DNA from: JBAXRT01 sp037131065
GTDB taxonomy: Bacteria > Bacteroidota > Bacteroidia > Bacteroidales > FEN-979
Assembly (NCBI GenBank): GCA_037131065.1
Contig: JBAXRT010000053.1
Span: 1-17,893 of the forward strand
Length of the DNA: 17,893 nt
Reading direction: 5' to 3'
The position numbers and the translations under genes were made by a program. This document shows, piece by piece, positions 1-5,541 of the stretch (its first letter is position 1; each line of letters begins with the position of its first letter). The notes beneath the pieces were generated by a model. It searched no databases. It was not told where the DNA came from and worked only from the letters and a program-made list of their open reading frames with translations.

Positions 1-462
1 ACACTGGTGCCCGATCCCCCGGAAGTGATCACCTCCAGTGCCGGGTGGGATACCATGAAAAACCGGGACTTCCTCCGCGATGTAATAAAGAGCTTCAGGG
101 AAGCAGGCATCCGTACCTCCATCTTCATTGAGACCGATCCGGTGATGATCCGCAAAGCCGCCGAGACCGGCACCGACCGGGTGGAACTTTACACGGAATC
201 CTATGCGAGGAATTTTCCGTCGAACCGTGAGACAGCCGTTAAACCCTTTCATGACGCTGCCATTGTTGCCCGGGAGGTTGGATTGGGTCTGAATGCCGGC
301 CATGATCTGAACCTGGAGAACCTGAACTACTTTTATGAAAATGTTCCCGGCCTGCTCGAGGTCTCCATCGGCCATGCCCTGATCTGTGATGCGCTGTACC
401 TGGGACTGGAAAACACAATACAACTATACCTGCAAAAACTTCACCATAGACGGAATTTATGA
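1..462 (+). CDS. pdxJ: Pyridoxine 5'-phosphate synthase PdxJ, C-terminal part (5' end outside window)
   Basis: The reading frame is open from base 1 and ends with TGA at 460-462, so about the last 153 codons of a roughly 240-residue protein are present. PdxJ condenses 1-deoxy-xylulose 5-phosphate with 3-amino-2-oxopropyl phosphate to make pyridoxine 5'-phosphate in the cytoplasmic DXP-dependent vitamin B6 pathway. Family-typical stretches are visible: the opening TLVPDPPE, SIFIETDP, the TGTDRVELYTESYA segment, LGLNAGHDLN and the near-terminal SIGHALICDALYLGLE, which belongs to the phosphate-binding end of the TIM barrel. The terminal LHHRRNL tail is slightly basic and not strongly conserved in the family as I know it. 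A GTG at 7-9 is an internal codon, not a start. The assignment is secure; only the missing N-terminus limits it. Confidence 0.94.
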   Translation, partial: TLVPDPPEVITSSAGWDTMKNRDFLRDVIKSFREAGIRTSIFIETDPVMIRKAAETGTDRVELYTESYARNFPSNRETAVKPFHDAAIVAREVGLGLNAGHDLNLENLNYFYENVPGLLEVSIGHALICDALYLGLENTIQLYLQKLHHRRNL

Positions 463-498
463 CTTTCCCAACTGGTGAAATAAGTCGGCAGTCACTAG

Positions 499-531
499 AC
501 AATGCAATCAATGCAGACAATGTAATCAATG
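499..531 (+). repeat. Short direct repeat, two copies at 18-nt period
   Basis: The 15-mer ACAATGCAATCAATG at 499-513 recurs at 517-531 with one difference (ACAATGTAATCAATG). It lies in the spacer after pdxJ, immediately before the long palindrome at 533-583, and its second copy ends in AATGACC, which is also the motif of the tandem repeat on the other side of the palindrome. The three repeats therefore look like one composite intergenic element. No function is visible. Confidence 0.6.
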
Positions 532-532
532 A

Positions 533-583
533 CCTCATCCCCTGCACCCCTTCTCCTCAAGGAGAAGGGGACGGGGGTTGAGG
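533..583. repeat. Long GC-rich imperfect palindrome (solo element)
   Basis: The core at 547-570 is a perfect hairpin, with a 10-bp stem (CCCCTTCTCC pairing with GGAGAAGGGG) and the loop TCAA. The outer arms (CCTCATCCCC... and ...GGGGGTTGAGG) continue the dyad with a one-nucleotide bulge. No T-run follows, so it is not a standard intrinsic terminator, although as RNA it would fold strongly and could protect or end the pdxJ transcript. It shares the CATCCCC - spacer - CCCTTC(T/C)CC layout with the two repeats that flank the DUF559 gene near 8.5-9.0 kb, so I read it as a diverged solo relative of that family. Confidence 0.75.
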
Positions 584-584
584 T

Positions 585-608
585 TTAATGACTTAATGAC
601 CTAATGAC
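585..608 (+). repeat. Tandem 8-mer (TTAATGAC x3) overlapping the dipeptidase start
   Basis: TTAATGAC at 585-592 and 593-600 is followed by CTAATGAC at 601-608. Each unit carries a TAATGA string that is both a stop and a start. The ATG of the third unit (604-606) is the only usable start of the following dipeptidase frame, which has an in-frame TGA at 589-591. A further AATGACC copy lies on the other side of the palindrome at 528-534. Confidence 0.75.
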
Positions 609-1827
609 CAGAACCATCTCCCCACTCTTTCTAATAATTCTGACGCTTTGTTCAGGTAATCTGCCTGCCGGGAATATCGAAAAAAAAGCTGCCCGGATAC
701 ACAACGTGGTGCTGACAATCGATTCACATAACGATACGCCGCTGCGGATGATGGTGAAGGGATTCGACATCAATGCCAGGCACGATCCGCGGAAGGAGTA
801 TACCAAGGTCGATTACCCCAGGATGAAGGAGGGCGGGCTCGACGGGGCCTTCTTCGGGGCCTTCGTCTCCCAGGGATCAAGGGACCAGGAGTCATACGAA
901 ACGATACACAGAAAGATCCTGATCCTGTTCGATACCATACACAATGCTGCGAACCGTTATCCCGAAGCAGCAGGGCTGGCAGTCTCGCCCGATGAGGCCT
1001 GTCGCCTGAAGGCGGAAGGGAAGCGTTCCGTGTTCATCGGCATCGAAAATGGCTATGCCATCGGCAGGGATCTAAGTCTTGTCGGCGACTACTATCGCCG
1101 CGGGGCACGGTATATCACACTCTGTCATACGAAGAACAACGACATCTGCGATTCCTCCAACGACACGGTTGAGTTCAACGGGCTGAGCAGATTTGGAAAG
1201 TCGGTCGTGGCAGAGATGAATCGTACGGGTATGATGATCGACATCTCCCATGCATCCGATAAAGCTTTTTATGATGTGCTGGCCACGACAAAAGCCCCGG
1301 TGATTGCCTCCCACTCCTGTGCCCGGGCCTTGTGCAGCAACCGGAGGAACCTTGACGATGAGATGCTAAAAGCCCTCGCAAAGAACGGCGGTGTGATCCA
1401 GATGTGTATTCTGAGCGATTACGTGAAATCACCTGAACCCAACCCGCCGCGGGATTCCCTGCGCAAAGCGGTCCGGGAGAGGTATCACGACTGGGACAAC
1501 CTTACTGAGGAGCAGATCCGCAGCTACAGGAAGGAGATGAGGGAGATTGATGCAAAGTATCCTGCAAAACTGGCCACCGTCGGTGATGTGGCCGATCATA
1601 TCGATCACATCATAAAAGTTGCAGGTATCGATCATGTAGGGATCGGCACTGATTTCGATGGCGGGGGAGGAGTCGACGGTTGTTTCGATGTGAGCGAGAT
1701 GGGAAATATTACCCTGGAGCTGGTAAAGCGGGGTTATTCAAAAGAGGATATCCGCAAGATCTGGGGGGCTAACCTGATGCGTGTTTTAAAAGAAGTCACC
1801 TATATATCAAGGAATTATGATCGTTAA
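604..1827 (+). CDS. Exported membrane dipeptidase, peptidase family M19
   Basis: This 407-residue protein matches the renal/microsomal dipeptidase family M19, amidohydrolase-fold enzymes with a binuclear zinc site that hydrolyse dipeptides. Expected metal or active-site residues are visible: H42 and D44 in DSHNDTP, bridging E148 in IENGYAIG, H216 in DISHAS, H237 in ASHSCAR, and D350 in GIGTDFDG. The C-terminal WGANLMRVL is also typical. The N-terminus (residues 1-23) is a hydrophobic signal peptide; LTLC does not fit a lipobox, so cleavage by signal peptidase I and a periplasmic location are likely. The ATG at 604 is the only start that keeps the signal peptide, and it lies in a tandem repeat with no Shine-Dalgarno sequence. 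The end overlaps the next gene by 11 nt, implying co-transcription. Length is normal for the family; the exact substrate is unknown. Confidence 0.93.
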   Translation: MTRTISPLFLIILTLCSGNLPAGNIEKKAARIHNVVLTIDSHNDTPLRMMVKGFDINARHDPRKEYTKVDYPRMKEGGLDGAFFGAFVSQGSRDQESYETIHRKILILFDTIHNAANRYPEAAGLAVSPDEACRLKAEGKRSVFIGIENGYAIGRDLSLVGDYYRRGARYITLCHTKNNDICDSSNDTVEFNGLSRFGKSVVAEMNRTGMMIDISHASDKAFYDVLATTKAPVIASHSCARALCSNRRNLDDEMLKALAKNGGVIQMCILSDYVKSPEPNPPRDSLRKAVRERYHDWDNLTEEQIRSYRKEMREIDAKYPAKLATVGDVADHIDHIIKVAGIDHVGIGTDFDGGGGVDGCFDVSEMGNITLELVKRGYSKEDIRKIWGANLMRVLKEVTYISRNYDR

Positions 1828-2824
1828 AATCCTCGTTTCACTTATCCCGGTCTTCCTCTTCCTGATGCTGCTGCTCTACCTCGACAGCCTCCGGCTTGTG
1901 AACAAGACCCTGCTCCTGTTCTGCCTGGCCTGGGGCATCGCCAGTGCCATCCTGAGCTTCGTGGTGAACACCTTCCTTATCCGGACGTTCGAAATCAGTT
2001 TTGATCTTTATTCAGGCTGGATCGCACCTTTCGTGGAGGAGTTCCTGAAGATGTTTATCCTCCTCGTCCTGATCCGGAAGAACAGGATCGGTTTCATGAT
2101 CGATGCGGCCATCTATGGTTTTGCCATTGGTTCGGCCTTTGCCATGTGTGAGAACCTCTTCTATCTCTTCCATTTTGCCGGGCAGGAGGGCAACCTCATG
2201 GTATGGATCACCCGCGGTTTCGGGACATCCCTGATGCACGGCGGCACGGTGGCCATCTTCGGGATTATGACCATGAGCGCCCTGAATCGCCATGAGAACA
2301 CCACCCTGGCCATTTCGCTCGGGATGATACTCGCGGTCTTTATCCACGGGCTCTACAACCAGTTCCTGGTCTCCCCCCTTATCTCAACCCTGCTGATCGT
2401 TGTCATCATCCCTGTGACCATCAGCATTATCTTCCAGGGGAACGAAAAATCGATCCGGAAATGGCTTGAGATGGAATTCGATTCCGAAGTAAAACTGCTC
2501 GGCATGATCCGGAAGGGTAAATTCTCTGAGACGAAAGCGGGAAGTTTCCTTGTCTCCATTAAAAAGCATTTCCCCCCGGAGGTGGTTCTCGACATTTACT
2601 GCTTTATAAGTCTTTACATGGAGCTTTCGATCAAAGCTAAAAGTGTACTGATGTTAAAGGAGAACGATCTGCCCATCCATCCCGATCCGGGGATCCCGGC
2701 AAAATTGAAGGAGCTGAAAAATCTCAGGAAGAACATCGGAAAGGCCGGTTTCCTTGCCATTGCGCCCATTCTGAGGATGAGCAGGAAGGATCTCTGGAAA
2801 ATATCTTTATTGGAGGCGAAATAA
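1817..2824 (+). CDS. PrsW-family intramembrane metalloprotease
   Basis: This 335-residue protein has a hydrophobic N-terminal part (about residues 1-215, seven or eight membrane segments) and a hydrophilic C-terminal extension (about 218-335). It carries the PrsW hallmarks: EExxK at E74/E75/K78 (APFVEEFLKM), E112-N113 in AFAMCENLFY, H141 in SLMHGGTVAIFG, and H177 with N181 in FIHGLYNQF. PrsW of Bacillus subtilis makes the site-1 cut in the anti-sigma factor RsiW. Here the gene overlaps the dipeptidase by 11 nt and lies 44 bp before an ECF sigma/anti-sigma pair, which suggests by inference that the anti-sigma is a substrate. Family membership is well supported by the motifs; the substrate is not shown. 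The cytosolic tail of about 120 residues looks longer than in minimal PrsW proteins. Confidence 0.88.
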   Translation: MIVKILVSLIPVFLFLMLLLYLDSLRLVNKTLLLFCLAWGIASAILSFVVNTFLIRTFEISFDLYSGWIAPFVEEFLKMFILLVLIRKNRIGFMIDAAIYGFAIGSAFAMCENLFYLFHFAGQEGNLMVWITRGFGTSLMHGGTVAIFGIMTMSALNRHENTTLAISLGMILAVFIHGLYNQFLVSPLISTLLIVVIIPVTISIIFQGNEKSIRKWLEMEFDSEVKLLGMIRKGKFSETKAGSFLVSIKKHFPPEVVLDIYCFISLYMELSIKAKSVLMLKENDLPIHPDPGIPAKLKELKNLRKNIGKAGFLAIAPILRMSRKDLWKISLLEAK

Positions 2825-2827
2825 ATA

Positions 2828-2860
2828 TTTTATAACTTTCACCAACTTTTTATAACTTCC
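2828..2860 (+). promoter_or_regulatory. Tandem TATAACTT(T/C) promoter-like boxes before the ECF sigma gene
   Basis: TTTATAACTTTC (2829-2840) and TTTATAACTTCC (2849-2860) form a direct repeat with a 20-nt period in the 44-bp gap before the sigma gene. The first contains TAACTTTC, which fits seven of eight positions of the Bacteroidota -7 consensus TAnnTTTG. The second, 8 nt before the ATG, is weaker and too close to be a -7 box for a leadered mRNA; it could be an operator half or a remnant. A related box appears before the BMP lipoprotein gene. Confidence 0.45.
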
Positions 2861-2868
2861 TTGTAATT

Positions 2869-3417
2869 ATGATTGAAAAGGATGACAATGAGCTCGTGTA
2901 TGAAGTGATCCATGGAAGCATTTCATCCTTTGAAATCCTGATCGAACGATATCAGAATACGGTCTTTAACATGGTGCTCCGGATGGTGAATGAAAGGGAA
3001 ACGGCTCTTGATCTTACACAGGATGTTTTTATCAAGGCCTTTGAGAAGATGGGCAGTTTCAATTTCAAATACCGCTTTTTCAGCTGGATATACAGGATTG
3101 CTGCCAATGAGACGATCAACTATCTCAAATCGCAGCGACGTTTCGAAAGCCTGTCGAAAGTTGAAAGAGCAGGGATCGCAGAGGAGGCGGATACCGGCAG
3201 GGAGGCCCGAAGCAAGAAACTTCATCTTGGGCTGAAACTGCTCCGTGCCGACCAGCGACTGCTGATCCTGCTGAAATACTACTTCGGCCTTTCCTACGAA
3301 GAGATGGCTGAAACGCTCGGCCTGCCGGAAAAAAAGATAAAAGCGAGGTTGTTCACAGCCCGCGAAAAGTTAAAGGATGAATTACTGAAGAACGATTTTT
3401 TTGATGAAGAACGATAA
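2869..3417 (+). CDS. RNA polymerase ECF sigma factor (sigma-70 family)
   Basis: This 182-residue protein has the two-domain ECF layout. Sigma region 2 is at about residues 16-90 (FEILIERYQNTVFNM, the DLTQDVFIKAFEKM helix, and RFFSWIYRIAANETINYLK for -10 recognition). Region 4 is at about 122-172 (LRADQRLLILLKYYFGLSYEEMAETLGLPEKKIKARLFTAREKL), a helix-turn-helix for -35 recognition. A charged linker joins them and region 3 is absent. It would direct core polymerase to a small regulon. The following gene encodes its likely anti-sigma and overlaps it by 14 nt. The ATG at 2869 is the natural start, with upstream promoter-like boxes but no clear Shine-Dalgarno sequence. Length is typical. The regulon cannot be read from this window, although autoregulation through the tandem upstream boxes is possible. 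Confidence 0.95.
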   Translation: MIEKDDNELVYEVIHGSISSFEILIERYQNTVFNMVLRMVNERETALDLTQDVFIKAFEKMGSFNFKYRFFSWIYRIAANETINYLKSQRRFESLSKVERAGIAEEADTGREARSKKLHLGLKLLRADQRLLILLKYYFGLSYEEMAETLGLPEKKIKARLFTAREKLKDELLKNDFFDEER

Positions 3418-4189
3418 AAAAATAATAGACCTGATCTACCGCGACCTTGACGGAGAGCTGAATTCCGAAGAACAGGCAAAGCTCCGGGGGATTCTGGAGA
3501 ACGACCCGGAAACGGCAGCCTTCCAAGCCGGCTGGCAAAAAGTGAGGAGGCAGTTCGACAAGGAGAAGGAGCAGGAAATAAAAGTAGATTTAAAAAAATT
3601 AATACTGGAGAAAATCAATATGGAAAAGTACAAACAAAAAGAGACAGGGAAAGAGATGAAGCTCTCCACCCCGTTATGGCGCAAGCCTGCCTTCAGGATA
3701 TCACTGGTCTTTATCCTGGGCGTTTTTGCCGGGTTCCTGCTCTTTACCTTTCTTAAGGTAGATCTCTCCGGATCGAAAGTACCAACCCCGGAAATGAAGG
3801 GAACCCTATATGATACGCGCTCATTCGACAACATGAAGGTTGCCGACAATATCCTTTTCGACACACCACTGGCTAAAGCAGTTTTTGCCGTGAGGTATTC
3901 CACCAGGATCGTGGAGATCCGCATCGACCTTTCCTCACTGTACCCGGTGAAGACAGTCGTACAATTTGATTACAACAACTTCGAATGCCTGAATGTGCAG
4001 AATGTCACTGTGAATGACCAGACTTCCTGCAGCTCATCCTTTAATTTCGTGCAGATCAACAATGTGGGTGATAACAAATTCATCATCCAGTTGTACAACA
4101 AGAACAACCTGCAGCACAACATCGATTTCACCATCCTGCAGAATGATATGCCGATCTATCAGAATTCCATAGCCGTAAACAAAGAATAA
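3404..4189 (+). CDS. Membrane-anchored anti-sigma factor (putative)
   Basis: I choose the ATG at 3404 over the TTG one codon upstream, giving 261 residues. The cytoplasmic part (1-95) begins with an anti-sigma-like segment, IIDLIYRDLDGELNSEEQAKLRGIL, resembling the start of zinc-finger-type anti-sigma domains, but no HxxxCxxC zinc motif is visible. A lysine/glutamate-rich helical stretch follows (about 50-85), then one transmembrane segment at about 98-117 (ISLVFILGVFAGFLLFTFL). The remainder is a beta-rich periplasmic domain with two cysteines (in FECLN and TSCSS) that could form a disulfide. The gene overlaps the sigma gene by 14 nt, the usual arrangement for a cognate pair. One membrane pass makes it a plausible target of the PrsW-like protease upstream. 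The call rests on topology and context more than on domain identity. Confidence 0.75.
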   Translation: MKNDKKIIDLIYRDLDGELNSEEQAKLRGILENDPETAAFQAGWQKVRRQFDKEKEQEIKVDLKKLILEKINMEKYKQKETGKEMKLSTPLWRKPAFRISLVFILGVFAGFLLFTFLKVDLSGSKVPTPEMKGTLYDTRSFDNMKVADNILFDTPLAKAVFAVRYSTRIVEIRIDLSSLYPVKTVVQFDYNNFECLNVQNVTVNDQTSCSSSFNFVQINNVGDNKFIIQLYNKNNLQHNIDFTILQNDMPIYQNSIAVNKE

Positions 4190-4211
4190 ACCAAAATAAA
4201 TTTCATCAGCC

Positions 4212-5468
4212 ATGAAAAAGCAAACCAAAATCATCATCGGGATCGTCCTTGCCATCGCCGTCATTATTCTTGTGGTATCCCTGATATACCCCCCGGTCTT
4301 TAAAGGACTGACCTCAGGAACCTTTGGGAAAGCAGATAAATACCATAAGGTACAGATGACCGAAAAGGACATCCAGCTGCGCTCGGAATTCGTGCAGGAC
4401 ACTGCCCAGCTGCGGAGTATGATCCAGGGACTGATCTATTTTTCGCTCTTCTCACAGAATATGAGCTATACGATCGATACCTGTGTGAAGTCATTCCATA
4501 TAAGCGGCATCTGTAATGAAAAGAACAATGCCTGCGAGAACATAAGCATCCTGGAGGATTATAGCACGTTCATCAAGAACAACACCAAGACCCTGAATTC
4601 GACCGTGCGCATGCTCACCGATTTCTACCTCAAGGATACCACCGACCAGGCAGTGGATGTTGAGAAGAACCTGCGCGACTTCGGGAACTTTGTGACCCAG
4701 CTGAACGATCGTGACTCGGTGGTGGAGAATGCCCTCTACGCTATGGATGGTTACTTACTGAGCCCCAAGATGAGAGAGATCAAAAAAACGGAACTTTCCG
4801 AGCTGAAATCGATCCGTGACCAGCTGCTGATGAAAGGGGTACAGCTTGCCGGATTGCTCCAGGACAAACCCCTCTGCTCCAGCCTCATATCCTATGCGCT
4901 GACTTCACAGCTGCAATTTGCCGAATTGACCGGACTGGTATACGTTGCTGCCCAGGAACTCCAAATGATTAAAAATTCTTCAGAACTAACCAGCTATGTT
5001 GGAAGTCATTCAGTTTCAATGTTGCCGATTTCTGCATTGGGACTTGAATCCCAGTTAAAGAATGCTGTCATAGGCAGACAGGATCTTTCATCAAAACTGA
5101 TCGGCAGCGCCTTGGTTTACGATAAACCTACACTCTGCTTCTTCCTGTATAGCGGAGAGCAGTATGGGAAGATCGTATCCTCCTCTCTTAAAGGGGGTGA
5201 AATCAGCAGCAATTACACCGGCGCCGGGCAGATCGGGACTGTTGCCTACATGGCACAGGATGGCCTCAAGCTTGTGCAGTCCGCTTTTGATCTTAAGAAT
5301 GTCTATTCCTCCATGGGACTGGGATCGGTCCTTAAATCAGGGGAGCTGGATCGGATCATTTCAGCACAAAATCTGGGTTCTTTCTCTGTCGGGGATAAAT
5401 TCGTAGGGATGTATTATGAACTTGGATCAATGGGATATATGAGTTTAGGTGTGACGTCCGATAGATAG
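4212..5468 (+). CDS. Unrecognised membrane-anchored protein in the sigma/anti-sigma operon
   Basis: I do not recognise this 418-residue protein. It has a short basic N-terminus and one hydrophobic segment at about residues 7-26 (IIIGIVLAIAVIILVVSLIY), then a long, mostly helical-looking soluble part that should be periplasmic if the segment acts as a signal anchor. Cysteines at 91, 101 and 108 cluster in one stretch, with two more at 222 and 309; they could form disulfides. The last 90 residues are glycine/serine rich. It begins 22 nt after the anti-sigma stop, so it is probably on the same transcript and could be a sensor, co-regulator or target. The bases around 4960-5110 look more A/T-rich than their surroundings, but the frame is intact. 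No catalytic motif was found. Confidence 0.85.
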   Translation: MKKQTKIIIGIVLAIAVIILVVSLIYPPVFKGLTSGTFGKADKYHKVQMTEKDIQLRSEFVQDTAQLRSMIQGLIYFSLFSQNMSYTIDTCVKSFHISGICNEKNNACENISILEDYSTFIKNNTKTLNSTVRMLTDFYLKDTTDQAVDVEKNLRDFGNFVTQLNDRDSVVENALYAMDGYLLSPKMREIKKTELSELKSIRDQLLMKGVQLAGLLQDKPLCSSLISYALTSQLQFAELTGLVYVAAQELQMIKNSSELTSYVGSHSVSMLPISALGLESQLKNAVIGRQDLSSKLIGSALVYDKPTLCFFLYSGEQYGKIVSSSLKGGEISSNYTGAGQIGTVAYMAQDGLKLVQSAFDLKNVYSSMGLGSVLKSGELDRIISAQNLGSFSVGDKFVGMYYELGSMGYMSLGVTSDR

Positions 5469-5491
5469 GAATCGGATTAAATATTGTAAAT

Positions 5492-5541
5492 TGGCAGTGA
5501 AAAAGCCGCTGTTATGAAAAACAGGTCACTTTTCACTGCCA
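5492..5541 (+). promoter_or_regulatory. 12-bp perfect inverted repeat enclosing the start codon of the metallopeptidase gene
   Basis: TGGCAGTGAAAA (5492-5503) is the exact reverse complement of TTTTCACTGCCA (5530-5541). The 26-nt loop (5504-5529) contains the ATG at 5514-5516, and the right arm encodes part of the signal peptide. In mRNA this would be a hairpin with the start in its loop, which could modulate initiation. As DNA it could be a dyad operator. A chance match of this size is not excluded. Confidence 0.4.

Noticed and set aside
547..570. Perfect hairpin as an intrinsic terminator of pdxJ
   Set aside because: The stem is strong but no T-run follows on either strand, and it belongs to a larger repeat related to those at 8484 and 9017.
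3401..3406. TTG at 3401 as the anti-sigma start
   Set aside because: The next codon is ATG (3404), which is the more usual start and gives the same protein minus one residue.
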